This document shows, piece by piece, positions 1 through 8,913 of a stretch of 64,000 nucleotides of DNA. Origin of the DNA: Amycolatopsis sp. GM8 (GTDB taxonomy: Bacteria > Actinomycetota > Actinomycetes > Mycobacteriales > Pseudonocardiaceae). The notes beneath the pieces were generated by a model. It did no database searches. It was not told where the DNA came from and saw nothing but the letters and a program-made list of their open reading frames with translations. The translations under genes and the position numbers were made by a program. Location of the stretch: contig NZ_JAJKFK010000002.1 in NCBI RefSeq assembly GCF_021653975.1, positions 744,001-808,000 of the forward strand, read 5' to 3'. Each line of letters opens with the position of its first letter. Positions within the stretch are counted from its first letter, which is position 1.

Positions 1-822
1 ATGGTCCTGCAGATCCCGGTGTTCATCGGTCTGAACTGGGTCCTGCGCGCGTTCTCGATCCAGCCGAAGGACGGCAGCCCGAAGGTCAACAACTACTTCT
101 TCGACAAGGCGGGCGTCGACTCCTACAACAACGCCCACCTGTTCGGCGTCAAGATCGGTGACGCCATCCACCACACCGCGACCCTCGGTGGCCTCGCGGA
201 TGGGGGCTGGAACTGGAACGTTGCTCCGGTCGCCGTCCCGCTGATGATCCTGGCGAGCATCCTGACCCACCTGACCGCGCGCCACTCGGCGGCACGGCAG
301 AGCGCGGCGGCCGCGGAGGCGAACCCGCAGACCGCGATCATGCAGAAGCTCACGATGTGGATCTTCCCGCTGGGTGTGCTGGTGTTCGGTGCGTTCTTCC
401 CGATCGGCCTGCTGATCTATTGGTTGTCCAACAACGGCTGGACGCTGATGCAGCAGCGGCTCGTCTACACGAAGATCGACAAGGAAGAGGCGGCGAAGAA
501 GGCCGAGGCGAAGGAGAAGCGCGACGCGCTCGCCCCGAAGCCCGGTGCGAAGCCGGTCGCCGGTCAGAAGCCGAAGCCCGGCCAGAAGCCCGTGCAGCAG
601 AGCAAGCCGGCCGCCGCGGAGATTGAGTCGACGACGAACGAATCCGCCAACGGAAACAGCGGCGCCGCGTCGAACGGCGGCAAGCCCAACTCGAAGGCCG
701 GATCGCCACACCGGTTCGCCCAGCAGCCGCAGCGCCCGAGGAGCGGGTCGGCGCAGCAGCGCAAGAAACCGGCCGGCGGCAAGAACCCTGGACAGAAAGG
801 CTCGGGGCAGAAGCGTCGCTGA
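1..822 (+). CDS. yidC: Membrane protein insertase YidC, C-terminal part (5' end outside window)
   Basis: YidC/Oxa1 inserts and folds inner-membrane proteins, alone or with SecYEG. The reading frame is open from the first base, and residues 1-14 (MVLQIPVFIGLNWV) match the internal IPVFIG segment of actinobacterial YidC, so the first ATG is not the true start. Further hydrophobic segments lie near residues 73-88 and 117-142. They are followed by a basic, Lys/Pro/Gln/Gly-rich tail of about 115 residues ending in QKRR, typical of the cytosolic ribosome-contacting tail in high-GC Gram-positives. jag starts 24 bp downstream, the usual yidC-jag order next to oriC. Identity is firm; only length and true start are unknown. 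Confidence 0.93.
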   Translation: MVLQIPVFIGLNWVLRAFSIQPKDGSPKVNNYFFDKAGVDSYNNAHLFGVKIGDAIHHTATLGGLADGGWNWNVAPVAVPLMILASILTHLTARHSAARQSAAAAEANPQTAIMQKLTMWIFPLGVLVFGAFFPIGLLIYWLSNNGWTLMQQRLVYTKIDKEEAAKKAEAKEKRDALAPKPGAKPVAGQKPKPGQKPVQQSKPAAAEIESTTNESANGNSGAASNGGKPNSKAGSPHRFAQQPQRPRSGSAQQRKKPAGGKNPGQKGSGQKRR

Positions 823-846
823 CGGCTTCCCCGGGAGAGGAGACGA

Positions 847-1389
847 ATGATGTCTGAGACGGTCGAGGCGATCGAGACCGAGGAAACGGTCGACGTTGAG
901 GAGAGCGGTCCTACCGGCGCCGAGTTGCTGGTGAAGGAAGGCGACATCGCTGGGGACTACCTCGAACGCTTGCTGGATCTACTGGACTATGACGGCGACA
1001 TCGACCTGGACGTCGAGGCCGGCCGTGCGGTGATCAGCATCGACGGTGGGGACGATCTGGAGAAGCTGGTCGGCGGACGTGGGCAGGTGCTGGAGGCGCT
1101 GCAGGAGCTGACCCGGCTCGCGGTACAGCAGGAGACCGGTACCCGCAGCCGGCTGATGCTGGACATTGCGGGCTGGCGTGCGGCACGCCGGGAGGAGCTG
1201 CGGGAGCTCGGCCGGTCGACCGCGGAGTCGGTCGTGTCGTCGGGCGAGAAGGTGCGACTGCAGCCGATGAGCCCGTTCGAGCGGAAGGTCGTGCACGACG
1301 CGGTCGCCGCCGTGAAGGGTGCGCGTAGCGAAAGTGAAGGCGAGGAGCCGAAGCGCCGAGTGGTGGTCCTGCTCGACGACGAGGACTAA
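847..1389 (+). CDS. jag: Jag/KhpB RNA-binding protein (KH-R3H)
   Basis: This 180-residue protein is the Jag (KhpB, SpoIIIJ-associated) RNA-binding factor. It carries a KH-like fold with a GxxG loop in LVGGRGQVLEALQ (about residues 75-87) and a C-terminal R3H region around RLQPMSPFERKVVHDAV (about 137-153). The N-terminus is acidic and the separate Jag_N domain of Firmicutes is absent, as usual in actinobacteria. A purine-rich GAGAGGAGACGA precedes ATG 847; ATG 850 is an equally possible start. It lies between yidC and rsmG and ends just before a strong terminator. KhpB proteins affect cell elongation and division in other Gram-positives; the role here is inferred. Confidence 0.92.
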   Translation: MMSETVEAIETEETVDVEESGPTGAELLVKEGDIAGDYLERLLDLLDYDGDIDLDVEAGRAVISIDGGDDLEKLVGGRGQVLEALQELTRLAVQQETGTRSRLMLDIAGWRAARREELRELGRSTAESVVSSGEKVRLQPMSPFERKVVHDAVAAVKGARSESEGEEPKRRVVVLLDDED

Positions 1390-1404
1390 CGACGCAGAAC
1401 TGAC

Positions 1405-1439
1405 AGCGGCCCACCGGTTTCCGGTGGGCCGCTTTTTTA
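1405..1439 (+). terminator. Rho-independent terminator after jag
   Basis: A perfect 13-bp stem (AGCGGCCCACCGG, 3-nt loop TTT, complementary arm ending at 1433) runs into seven Ts. It begins 15 bp after the jag stop and should end the yidC-jag transcript before the parS/rsmG region. Confidence 0.93.
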
Positions 1440-1444
1440 TGTCG

Positions 1445-1460
1445 TGTTTCACGTGAAACG
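1445..1460. promoter_or_regulatory. parS centromere site 1
   Basis: TGTTTCACGTGAAACG contains the perfect 14-bp palindrome GTTTCACGTGAAAC and matches the Bacillus parS 16-mer at 15 of 16 positions. ParB loads here as a CTP-dependent clamp. It lies in the jag-rsmG gap, immediately after the terminator and upstream of parAB. Confidence 0.95.
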
Positions 1461-1513
1461 GATCCGCCTCCCACTCTTGATGTTCGGGTCAGGGACAATC
1501 GATCGCGACGCAG

Positions 1514-1527
1514 GTTTCACGTGAAAC
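1514..1527. promoter_or_regulatory. parS centromere site 2
   Basis: A second perfect GTTTCACGTGAAAC palindrome lies 54 bp after the core of the first. It ends 10 bp before the GTG start of rsmG, so bound ParB would overlap the rsmG ribosome-binding region. Confidence 0.95.
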
Positions 1528-1537
1528 GAGGTGACGG

Positions 1538-2233
1538 GTGGCGGACGTTGAAGGCTCGGCGGCCGAGGTGTTCGGAACGGACCTGGCGCGAGCCGAACAG
1601 TTCGCAGAGCTCCTGGAGCGCCACGGTGTAGAGCGAGGCCTGATCGGTCCTCGCGAAGTCGAGCGGCTCTGGGAACGCCACCTCCTCAACTCGGCCGTGA
1701 TCGGTGAGCGGATCCCCAAGGGAGTGCGCGTCGTAGACGTGGGCTCCGGCGCCGGCCTTCCCGGGATCCCACTGGCGATCGCGCGCCCGGACCTCGAGAT
1801 CACTCTCGTCGAGCCGATGGCGCGTCGCGTCGAGTGGCTGACCGAGGCGATCGACGAGCTGGATCTCGATGTCCGAGTGATCCGTGGACGCGCCGAGGAG
1901 AAGACCGTGCGCGCGGAAGTCGGCATGGCGGACGTAGTCACCGCTCGTGCGGTCGCTCCCCTCGCCCGATTGGCGGGTTGGTGCCTGCCGCTTCTGCGGG
2001 AGAGTGGCATGATGCTTGCGGTGAAGGGGGCCAGTGCGCGGGAAGAAGTCGCTCGCGACGCGGCCGCCGTGACTCGAGCCGGAGGCGGGACGCCCACGGT
2101 CGCCGAGTGCGGGGTCGGTCTGGTGGAGGTCCCCACCACGGTTGTGATTGTCGAACGAATCCGCCCGCAGGCGCCGGTGCGAGGGAAACGGCGGCGAAAC
2201 GCTGTCGATGGCCGGTCGAAGCGGGCGGGATGA
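1538..2233 (+). CDS. rsmG: 16S rRNA (guanine-N7) methyltransferase RsmG
   Basis: RsmG (GidB) methylates N7 of G527 in 16S rRNA using S-adenosylmethionine; loss gives low-level streptomycin resistance in several bacteria. The 231-residue product has the class I methyltransferase motif [12 protein letters not shown] (about 65-76), followed by the acidic ITLVEPM strand and a VTARAVAPL segment. The C-terminus (after about 205) is basic and probably disordered. GTG 1538 is preceded by GAGGTGA. The gene sits in the conserved jag-rsmG-parA-parB order and is flanked by parS sites on both sides. Confidence 0.95.
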   Translation: MADVEGSAAEVFGTDLARAEQFAELLERHGVERGLIGPREVERLWERHLLNSAVIGERIPKGVRVVDVGSGAGLPGIPLAIARPDLEITLVEPMARRVEWLTEAIDELDLDVRVIRGRAEEKTVRAEVGMADVVTARAVAPLARLAGWCLPLLRESGMMLAVKGASAREEVARDAAAVTRAGGGTPTVAECGVGLVEVPTTVVIVERIRPQAPVRGKRRRNAVDGRSKRAG

Positions 2234-2245
2234 AAAGATGGCCAT

Positions 2246-2259
2246 GTTCCACGTGAAAC
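2246..2259. promoter_or_regulatory. parS-like site 3 (one mismatch)
   Basis: GTTCCACGTGAAAC differs from the parS palindrome at one position (T to C in the left arm). It lies between the rsmG stop and parA, a common parS location, so it is probably functional but weaker. Confidence 0.85.
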
Positions 2260-2308
2260 CGTGCGTCGTGCGCGGTGGAATATCGATAGCAGAGAGGTGG
2301 CTCGGCCG

Positions 2309-3211
2309 GTGACCCCGCCTTCAACAGACTGGACCCCGATCGCCGAAGAGGCCGAGCGCGCGGCGCGCGTTCTGCATCCCGAATCCAACAAGCTCCCCCG
2401 CCCCGACCACCGTCGCGTGATGACGGTGGCCAACCAGAAGGGCGGCGTCGGCAAGACCACCAGCGCCGTCAACCTCGCTGCCGCGCTCGCGGTGCACGGG
2501 CTCAAGACGCTGGTGATCGACCTCGACCCGCAGGGGAACGCGAGTACCGCACTCAACGTGGACCACCGCTCGGGCACGCCTTCCGTGTACGAGGTGCTCC
2601 TCGGTGAGGTGTCCCTCGCCGACGCGACCGCCGTCAGCGAGCAGTCGCCGAACCTCCTGTGTGTGCCCGCGACGATCGACCTCGCCGGCGCCGAGATCGA
2701 GCTCGTCGAGATGACGAACCGTGAGTCGCGCCTCAAGGAAGCGCTGTCTTCCGAGGCGATCGACGAGGTCGGCGTCGACTACGTCTTCATCGACTGCCCG
2801 CCATCGCTCGGCCTGCTCACGGTGAACGCGATGGTCGCGGCGCGCGAAGTCCTCATCCCGATCCAGTGCGAGTACTACGCGCTCGAAGGTCTGGGGCAGC
2901 TGCTGAGCAACATCGACCTCGTACAGAAGCACCTCAACCCCACGCTGGCGGTGTCGACGATCCTGCTCACGATGTACGACGGCCGGACCAAGCTCGCCGA
3001 CCAGGTGACGGCGGAGGTTCGCGGCCATTTCGGCGACGTCGTGCTCAAGACGGTCATCCCCCGCAACGTCAAGGTCTCCGAGGCGCCGAGCTACGGCCAG
3101 ACCGTGCTGGCGTACGACCCGGGTTCGCGCGGCGCGATGAGCTACGTCGACGCCGCGAAGGAGATCGCCGAACGCGGCAGCACCAACGGATCGAGGAGCG
3201 GAACACTATGA
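2309..3211 (+). CDS. parA: Chromosome partitioning ATPase ParA (Soj)
   Basis: ParA is the Walker-type ATPase that, with ParB-parS, positions newly replicated origins; in actinomycetes it also links segregation to polar growth. With the GTG at 2309 the product is 300 residues, with the deviant Walker A KGGVGKTT at 44-51, switch [12 protein letters not shown] and Walker B-like [12 protein letters not shown] prefer 2309 because AGAGAGG lies about 11 nt upstream. A longer frame reaches back to GTG 2261, directly after parS site 3, but lacks an obvious ribosome-binding site. The stop overlaps the parB start by 4 bp (ATGA), so the two are translationally coupled. Confidence 0.95.
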   Translation: MTPPSTDWTPIAEEAERAARVLHPESNKLPRPDHRRVMTVANQKGGVGKTTSAVNLAAALAVHGLKTLVIDLDPQGNASTALNVDHRSGTPSVYEVLLGEVSLADATAVSEQSPNLLCVPATIDLAGAEIELVEMTNRESRLKEALSSEAIDEVGVDYVFIDCPPSLGLLTVNAMVAAREVLIPIQCEYYALEGLGQLLSNIDLVQKHLNPTLAVSTILLTMYDGRTKLADQVTAEVRGHFGDVVLKTVIPRNVKVSEAPSYGQTVLAYDPGSRGAMSYVDAAKEIAERGSTNGSRSGTL

Positions 3212-4200
3212 CTGAGCGCAGAGGAGGACTAGGCCGCGGCCTTGCCGCGCTGATCCCTACCGGACCGGCGAACGGCGAGCAGCCGGACGTGCGGCTCGAG
3301 GCGTCCTCGCGCAACGGTGACAAGGACTGGTTCGCCGCCAACGCGAGGCAGGCGGCCGGTGGCGAGGTGGCCGGCGCCGTCTATCGCGAGGTGCCGGTCG
3401 GTGCGGTCAAGCCGAACCCGAAGCAGCCGCGGCAGGTCTTCGACGAGGAAGCGCTCGCCGAGCTGGAGCACTCGATCCGCGAGTTCGGGCTCATGCAGCC
3501 CATCGTGGTCCGGGAGCTGGCGGACGGCGAGTACGAGCTCGTCATGGGCGAGCGCCGCCTCCGCGCTTCGCAGCAGGCGGAGCTGGAGAAGATCCCGGCC
3601 ATCGTGCGGCAGACCGCCGACGAGGCGATGCTGCGTGACGCGCTGCTGGAGAACATCCACCGCGTCCAGCTGAACCCGCTCGAAGAGGCCGCCGCATATC
3701 AGCAGCTGCTCGACGAGTTCGAGGTGACGCACGAGGAGCTTGCCGGTCGGATCGGCCGCAGCCGCCCGGTCATCACCAACACCATCCGGCTGTTGAAGCT
3801 GCCCCTTCCCGTGCAGCGCCGGGTCGCCGCCGGCGTGCTCTCCGCCGGGCACGCGCGTGCGCTGCTCTCGCTTGAAGAGGCCGAGGCGCAGGAGGAGCTG
3901 GCGACGCGCATCGTCGCCGAGGGGCTTTCCGTGCGCGCGACCGAGGAGGCGGTGACCCTCAAGAAGACCGAGGCGCCGCCGAAGCCGAAGGCGCAACCGC
4001 GCAAGGCGATGCAGGCCCCCGGTCTGCAGGAGGTGGCGACCCGTCTCTCCGACACGTTCGACACCCGCGTGAAGGTCGACCTCGGCCGCCGGAAGGGACG
4101 GATCGTCGTCGAGTTCGGCTCGGTCGACGACCTGGAGCGGATCGTAGCCCTGATGACGTCGGATGCGACAAAACGGACACTCGATTCCGATGAGGAATGA
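3208..4200 (+). CDS. parB: Chromosome partitioning protein ParB (CTPase clamp)
   Basis: ParB binds parS and spreads as a CTP-dependent sliding clamp to form the partition complex. The 330-residue protein shows the CTP-binding box GERRLRA (114-120), the second nucleotide motif [14 protein letters not shown] (148-161), a helix-turn-helix around 174-197 ([19 protein letters not shown]) and a C-terminal dimerisation region after about 275. ATG 3208 overlaps the parA stop and has GAGGAGCGGA upstream. A strong hairpin follows at 4235-4267. Confidence 0.96.
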   Translation: MTERRGGLGRGLAALIPTGPANGEQPDVRLEASSRNGDKDWFAANARQAAGGEVAGAVYREVPVGAVKPNPKQPRQVFDEEALAELEHSIREFGLMQPIVVRELADGEYELVMGERRLRASQQAELEKIPAIVRQTADEAMLRDALLENIHRVQLNPLEEAAAYQQLLDEFEVTHEELAGRIGRSRPVITNTIRLLKLPLPVQRRVAAGVLSAGHARALLSLEEAEAQEELATRIVAEGLSVRATEEAVTLKKTEAPPKPKAQPRKAMQAPGLQEVATRLSDTFDTRVKVDLGRRKGRIVVEFGSVDDLERIVALMTSDATKRTLDSDEE

Positions 4201-4234
4201 CACCGGGTCGTTTCGTCACGGTGATGAATAGCTG

Positions 4235-4267
4235 ACGGCCCCCTTCGCGCGCGGTGAAGGGGGCCGT
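4235..4267. terminator. Convergent (bidirectional) terminator
   Basis: A 12-bp perfect stem (ACGGCCCCCTTC with GAAGGGGGCCGT, 9-nt loop) lies between the ends of parB (+) and the Ddl-type ligase gene (-). There is no long T-run, but its position between convergent stops supports termination from either side. Confidence 0.75.
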
Positions 4268-4282
4268 GGAGTTTCCCGGGGG

Positions 4283-5230
4283 TCAGCCCCGCGCGATGGC
4301 GCGGGTGACGAGTTCGGCGAAGACCTCACCGAGGTTCGTGCCGGCGGCCTCCATCGCCATCGGCACGGTCGAGGTCTCGGTGAGTCCCGGCGAGGAGTTC
4401 ACTTCGAGGAACTGGACCGTCCCGTCCGGCGCGATGATCGCGTCGGTCCGCGAGATGTCACGCATGCCGAGCAACCGGTGCGCGGAGACGGCGAGCTCGC
4501 CCACCGACTTGGCCATGTCTTCGGACAGCCGCGCCGGCGAGAAGAAGTCGGTCAGCCCGGCGGTGTAGCGAGCGGTGTAGTTGTAGACCCCGCTCTCCGG
4601 CACGATCTCGACGGCCGGCAGTGCCTGCGGACCGCCCTCGCGCTCGACGACCCCGATCGCGATCTCGGTGCCGTCGATGAGTTGCTCGGCGAGCACGGTG
4701 TCGCCGTAGGCGAAGCAGCCGACCATCGCGGCGGGCAGTTCGGCGGCGTCCCGGACCACCTGGGTGCCGAGCGCCGAGCCGCCCTGGTCCGGCTTCAGGA
4801 TCAGCGGCAGTCCCAGGTCCTCGACGATCGCGTCCAGCACCTCCTGCGCGCCGAGCTCGCGGAAGGTGCTGTTGGGCAGTACGACCCAGTCGGGCGTCGA
4901 GATGCCGGCGTCCGCGATCAGCGCCTTGGCGGTCGGCTTGTCCCACGCACGCCGGCAACCCTGCGCGCTCGTGCCGACATACGGCACCTTCAGCATCTCG
5001 AGGATGGTCTGGACCGAGCCGTTCTCCCCCTCGCCGCCGTGCAACGCGATCACCGCCGCGTCGGGACGGTCGGTGCGGAGCCGGCTCAGCAGCCCCGCGT
5101 CCGTGTCCCACTCCTCGACGGTCAGCCCCTGGCCGCGCAACGCGGCGGACAACCGCCGGCCGGAACGCAGGGAGACGTCTCGTTCGTGCGAAAGCCCGCC
5201 AGCGAGAACTGCGACGGTGGGCAGAGCCAC
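4283..5230 (-). CDS. D-alanine--D-alanine ligase-family ATP-grasp enzyme
   Basis: The 315-residue protein is a short Ddl-type ATP-grasp ligase, which joins two D-alanines for peptidoglycan precursors. It has the first Ddl signature ALHGGEGENGSVQ (about 62-74), an ATP-grasp core with PLILKPDQGGSALGT, and the C-terminal RTDAI plus EVNSSPGLTETSTVP signature that binds Mg-ATP and substrate. GTG 5230 follows an AAGGGG box. It is encoded apart from any mur cluster, so it may be a second ligase beside a canonical ddl elsewhere. A related ATP-grasp specificity such as D-Ala-D-X cannot be excluded from sequence alone. Confidence 0.82.
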   Translation of the reverse strand: MALPTVAVLAGGLSHERDVSLRSGRRLSAALRGQGLTVEEWDTDAGLLSRLRTDRPDAAVIALHGGEGENGSVQTILEMLKVPYVGTSAQGCRRAWDKPTAKALIADAGISTPDWVVLPNSTFRELGAQEVLDAIVEDLGLPLILKPDQGGSALGTQVVRDAAELPAAMVGCFAYGDTVLAEQLIDGTEIAIGVVEREGGPQALPAVEIVPESGVYNYTARYTAGLTDFFSPARLSEDMAKSVGELAVSAHRLLGMRDISRTDAIIAPDGTVQFLEVNSSPGLTETSTVPMAMEAAGTNLGEVFAELVTRAIARG

Positions 5231-5260
5231 GCGGTACCCCTTTGACTGTCTAAAGTGGAC

Positions 5261-6574
5261 TTAGGCCGTGTCCGGGGACGGATTCTCCGGCCCGGCGATC
5301 GGCTTCATGCTGACGTTTCCGAAGGTGCGGACCAGATCCATTTCCGATTCGAGCACCCCGGCGAGCCGGCGCACCCCCTCGCGGATCCGCTCGGGCGTCG
5401 GATAACAGTAGGACAACCGCATCTGCCTGCTGCCGAAACCGTCGGCGTAGAAGCCGGTGCCCGAGGCGTACGCGACGCGGGCGGTGACCGCGCGGGGCAG
5501 CATCGCCTTGGTGTCCACGCCTTCGGGCACGGTGACCCAGACGTAGAACCCGCCGTCGGGCGTGGTCCAGCTGCAGCCGGCCGGCATGTGCTGCTCGAGC
5601 GCGCCGAGGATCGCGTCGCGGCGCGTCCGGTAGTTCTCGCGGAAGGTCTTGATCTGGCCCATCCAGTCGTGCGTGGCGAGGTACCGCGACACGATCATCT
5701 GGTTGAGCGAGGGCGGGCACAGCGTCGCGGACTCGGCCGCCAGCACCAGCTTCTCGCGCACCGCGTGCGGCGCCAGCACCCAGCCGACCCGCAGGCCGGA
5801 GGCGAACGTCTTCGAGAACGAGCCGAGGTACACGACGTTGTCCGGGTCGAGCGAGCGCAGCGCCGGGTAGATCTGCCCGTCGAAGCCCAGCAGGCCGTAC
5901 GGGTTGTCCTCGACCACGAGCACCCCGTGCGTCCGGCAGATCGCCAGGATCTCGGCGCGGCGCTCGACCGCCAGCGTGACGCCGGCGGGGTTGTGGAAGT
6001 TCGGGATCGTGTACAGGAACTTGACCCGTTTGCCGGCCTTCTCGGCCTGGGCGAGCGCCTCGCGCAGCGCCTCCGGCATGAGCCCGTCGTCGTCCATCGC
6101 GACGTGCACGACCTGTGCCTGATAGGCGGCGAACGACCCGAGCGCGCCGACGTACGACGGTCCCTCGGCGAGCACGATGTCGCCCGGGTCGCAGAACAGG
6201 CGGGTGACCATGTCGAGGCCCATCTGGGAGCCGACCGTCACGACGACGTCGTCAGGGTGGGCTGAGATGCCTTCCAGGGCCATGATCTCGCAGATCTGCT
6301 CCCGGAGTACCGGGATGCCGTGCGCGGAGCCGTACTGGAGTGCTACGAGTCCGTCCTCGGCGATCAGCTCGCCGATCTGGGCGGACAGGCTGTCCAGCGG
6401 CAGCGCGGCGAGGTTCGGCATGCCGCCCGCCAGTGAAACGACCTCTGGCCTGCTCGCCACCGCGAACAGCGCCCGGATCTCCGATGCCGTCATCCCGCTG
6501 GTGCGCGCGGCGTACCGGTCGAGGTGCGGATCGAGGTTGTGGCGGCCGGATCTGTCGGGTGTGGAGGCAGTCAT
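5261..6574 (-). CDS. PLP-dependent aminotransferase class I/II (2-aminoadipate/MocR-C type)
   Basis: This is a fold-type I aminotransferase of about 437 residues. Visible features are the GGMPN and LQYGSAHG segments, the PNFHNPAGVTL loop, the D in VVEDNPYG that contacts the PLP ring, the Schiff-base lysine in GSFSKTFASGLRVGW, and a C-terminal QMRLSYCYP arginine that binds substrate carboxylate. It resembles LysN-like 2-aminoadipate and valine-pyruvate transaminases and the catalytic half of MocR regulators, but no DNA-binding domain is present. I chose ATG 6574; a TTG 12 bp upstream is possible. It is transcribed toward the ligase gene with a 30-bp gap and may share its transcript. The true amino donor is unknown. 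Confidence 0.88.
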   Translation of the reverse strand: MTASTPDRSGRHNLDPHLDRYAARTSGMTASEIRALFAVASRPEVVSLAGGMPNLAALPLDSLSAQIGELIAEDGLVALQYGSAHGIPVLREQICEIMALEGISAHPDDVVVTVGSQMGLDMVTRLFCDPGDIVLAEGPSYVGALGSFAAYQAQVVHVAMDDDGLMPEALREALAQAEKAGKRVKFLYTIPNFHNPAGVTLAVERRAEILAICRTHGVLVVEDNPYGLLGFDGQIYPALRSLDPDNVVYLGSFSKTFASGLRVGWVLAPHAVREKLVLAAESATLCPPSLNQMIVSRYLATHDWMGQIKTFRENYRTRRDAILGALEQHMPAGCSWTTPDGGFYVWVTVPEGVDTKAMLPRAVTARVAYASGTGFYADGFGSRQMRLSYCYPTPERIREGVRRLAGVLESEMDLVRTFGNVSMKPIAGPENPSPDTA

Positions 6575-6744
6575 AGCACTTCGCAAGCGTGTCGGGGGGC
6601 AGTTCGTCGAGTGTAACCACCCGTCCTTGTGACCTTCGCTGCCTTTCGACCTGTGTCACATACGCCTATCCTCAGAGGCGGCCGAGCACGCTGCAGCGGT
6701 CCGCTGCGCCCGCCGGCCGGTCACGAAGCATGCTGGGAGGTCGG

Positions 6745-7392
6745 GTGTCGCGTCGCGTCGTGGGCGTCACGCTGGACAACCTGGAGCAGCTACCCAAGCA
6801 CTGCCGCCGGTGCGTGTACTGGGAGCTGGCGCCGCACCTGCGGACGCAGGCCGAGGAGTACGGCTCGACCGAGGTGGAGAAGGAAGCCTGGGTCTCCAAC
6901 GTGCTGCTGGAGTGGGGCTCGTGCGGGCGGTTGATCTTCAGCGACGACCTGCCGGTCGGCTTCGTGCTGTACGCCCCGCCGAACGCGGTGCCGCGAGCGA
7001 ACGCGTTCCCGACGTCGCCGCCCAGTGCCGATGCCGTGTTGCTGACCGGTTTCCATGTGCTGCCGGAGTTCCGCGGCGGCGGGTTGGGCCGGACGCTGGT
7101 CCAGGCGGTGGCGAAGGACCTGACGCGTCGCGGCGTGCGCGCGATCGAAGCGTTCGGCGACGCGGAGCCGGACGATGCGGTGAGCGAGGCGATGGGTCAT
7201 ACCTGCGTCGTCCCGGCGGACTTCCTGAGTGCGGTCGGGTTCAAGACGGTCCGCCCGCATCCCAAGTGGCCGCGCCTGCGGCTGGAACTCCGCTCGGCGA
7301 TCTCCTGGAAGGAAGACGTCGAAGCCGCGCTGGAGCGCCTCCTCGGTCAGGTGACCATCCAAACGGCGGAACCGAGCACGCTGCGCGCCTAG
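6745..7392 (+). CDS. GNAT-family N-acetyltransferase (Rv3916c-like)
   Basis: The protein of about 215 residues contains a GNAT core with the acetyl-CoA loop FRGGGLGRTLVQ near residues 110-121, preceded by the strand LLTGFHVLPE. The N-terminus carries a CxxC pair (HCRRCVYWEL) and a SCGRLIF strand. It occupies the position of mycobacterial Rv3916c between parB and cwlM, a gene of unknown substrate. GTG 6745 follows GGGAGG; an in-frame ATG at 6730 is an alternative. A TATCCT -10-like box lies at 6667-6672. What it acetylates cannot be deduced. Confidence 0.82.
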   Translation: MSRRVVGVTLDNLEQLPKHCRRCVYWELAPHLRTQAEEYGSTEVEKEAWVSNVLLEWGSCGRLIFSDDLPVGFVLYAPPNAVPRANAFPTSPPSADAVLLTGFHVLPEFRGGGLGRTLVQAVAKDLTRRGVRAIEAFGDAEPDDAVSEAMGHTCVVPADFLSAVGFKTVRPHPKWPRLRLELRSAISWKEDVEAALERLLGQVTIQTAEPSTLRA

Positions 7393-7440
7393 CTGTCCAC
7401 AGCTCTGTGGACAGATGTGTCGACTTATCCACAGCTGTGG
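7393..7440. promoter_or_regulatory. DnaA-box cluster with nested palindromes
   Basis: Directly after the GNAT stop are CTGTCCACA (7393-7401) and its inverse TGTGGACAG (7406-7414), forming a perfect 10-bp inverted repeat with a 2-nt centre. TTATCCACA (7425-7433), a perfect classical DnaA box, follows and overlaps the 12-bp palindrome CCACAGCTGTGG (7429-7440). It sits between convergent gene ends, so promoter control is unlikely; DnaA titration or a DnaA-dependent structural role is possible. The remaining bases to 7557 show no clear element. Confidence 0.7.
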
Positions 7441-7557
7441 GTGTGGGTTGGGCTATTTGAGCGTTTCCCGCCCGTTCCTTCATGGCGCCGACCACTGTTG
7501 AACAACGATCAACGCTTATAGCGGTGGTGATCGCCGTGCTGGTGCCGCCGCCGTGAG

Positions 7558-8703
7558 TTACTCCGCTTTCGCCAGTTCGTGGGCCAGGACGTCGGCGAAC
7601 GTGAAGGTGCCGGTCGGCTGGTCGCCCTCGCCCAGCAGGTACAGGCGCTTGACGGCGACGAGGATGCCTTCGGCCACCACGTCACGGAACGCCGGGTCCG
7701 ACATCCGCGCCCGGTCGTTCGGGTTGCTCAGGTAGCCGATCTCGATCCGGACCGCCGGGCACCTGGTCAGCCGCAGGATCTCCCACGTCTTGGCATGCGT
7801 CCGGCAGTCCAGCAGGCCCGTCCGCGCCGCGAGCTCGCGCTGGATGAAGCCCGCCAGCAGCTCGCCGACGGTCGACGTCGTGCCGTACCCGTTGCCGAAA
7901 TGGAACGTCGCGACACCCTGCGCGTGCGGCGACTGGTTAACGTCGCAGTGCAGCGACAGGAACAGGTCCGCGCCCGCCTCGTTGGCGAACGCCGCCCGCT
8001 GGGCCTCGGTCGGGCCGTTGTCCGGGCCGCGCGAAATCAGCGCCTCCATCCCGGTCGCCTTCATCCGGCCTTCGAGCCGGCGCGCCAGGTCCCAGGCCAC
8101 CTCGGCCTCGCGGACGCCCTCCACGTCGACCCCGGTGTCGGCATCGCCGTGCCCCGGGTCGATCACGATGCGCTTGCCCCGCAGCCGCGGTCCGGCCTGC
8201 CGCACCTGCTCCTGCTCCCGCAGGAAAACAGGCCGCCCGCCGCGGGCACGCGGAGACAGCTGGCGCAGCGCGCGCACGGTCGCCGGGCCGCAGATGCCAT
8301 CCACGGTCAGCCCGTAGTCACGCTGGAAGTTCCGCAGCGCCTTCTCGGTGCGGCCGCCGAACAACCCGTCCGGGCGACCGGCGTCGTACCCCAGTTCGGT
8401 GAGCCGGTCCTGCAGTGCGAACACATCGTCACCGTGCACCGGTGCGGAAATCAGATACGCGAGCGGGCGGCTGCCCAGGTGATACGTCGCACCTCGGAGC
8501 ACCTGGTACGTGGCGGGCCCGACCACGCCATCGGTCATCAGGCCCCGGCGCTGCTGGAAGCCACGCACGGCACGCTCGACCTCCTGGTCGAACGACGTGT
8601 GACCATTCGCTTCGCCGGGCGTCTTGAGCAGGCCTAACGACAGCAGCATCGACCGGATCTCAGCGACGTCTTCACCGGCGTCACCGCGGCGGAGTACCCG
8701 CAT
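7558..8703 (-). CDS. cwlM: CwlM-like amidase-fold regulator of peptidoglycan synthesis
   Basis: The 381-residue protein has two peptidoglycan-binding repeats (about residues 1-70 and 85-148), each with a DG-GPAT core, then an amidase_3 domain with DPGHGD (182-187), a Glu in EAEVAWDL, LSLHCD (250-254) and RIEIGYLSN, which are the zinc-ligand positions. In mycobacteria CwlM is an essential cytoplasmic protein phosphorylated by PknB that stimulates MurA and contacts FhaA and MurJ; murJ lies in this same window. No signal peptide is seen, consistent with a cytoplasmic form. ATG 8703 has AGAGGAG 6 nt upstream. Whether it hydrolyses peptidoglycan is uncertain. Confidence 0.92.
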   Translation of the reverse strand: MRVLRRGDAGEDVAEIRSMLLSLGLLKTPGEANGHTSFDQEVERAVRGFQQRRGLMTDGVVGPATYQVLRGATYHLGSRPLAYLISAPVHGDDVFALQDRLTELGYDAGRPDGLFGGRTEKALRNFQRDYGLTVDGICGPATVRALRQLSPRARGGRPVFLREQEQVRQAGPRLRGKRIVIDPGHGDADTGVDVEGVREAEVAWDLARRLEGRMKATGMEALISRGPDNGPTEAQRAAFANEAGADLFLSLHCDVNQSPHAQGVATFHFGNGYGTTSTVGELLAGFIQRELAARTGLLDCRTHAKTWEILRLTRCPAVRIEIGYLSNPNDRARMSDPAFRDVVAEGILVAVKRLYLLGEGDQPTGTFTFADVLAHELAKAE

Positions 8704-8858
8704 GCACTCCTCTTTTTCGTTGGGCACCGGCGAAAGGAATCCGGTGCGGCGCAAACAGTTTCGGGCAGCTGGCCCGGTCTCTTATTCTGCCCTGTGGACT
8801 CTCCGTGATCTCGCAGGGCCGGGGGGTGCGTCACTCGCCCCTGTCGAGGGCAGCAAAA

Positions 8859-8898
8859 AACCCGGGGGGCGTCTTTGAAAGACGCAAACCCCCGGGTT
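8859..8898 (-). terminator. Terminator of the thioredoxin operon
   Basis: Read on the minus strand, AACCCGGGGG pairs with CCCCCGGGTT around an inner GCGTCTTT/AAAGACGC stem, followed by TTTTTT. It lies just after the trxA stop. Confidence 0.88.
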
Positions 8899-8913
8899 CA
8901 GGTTGCCTTGCGA

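Noticed and set aside
8821..8898. GC-rich repeat after cwlM as a mobile element end
   Set aside because: It is explained by the trx terminator hairpin with T-run.
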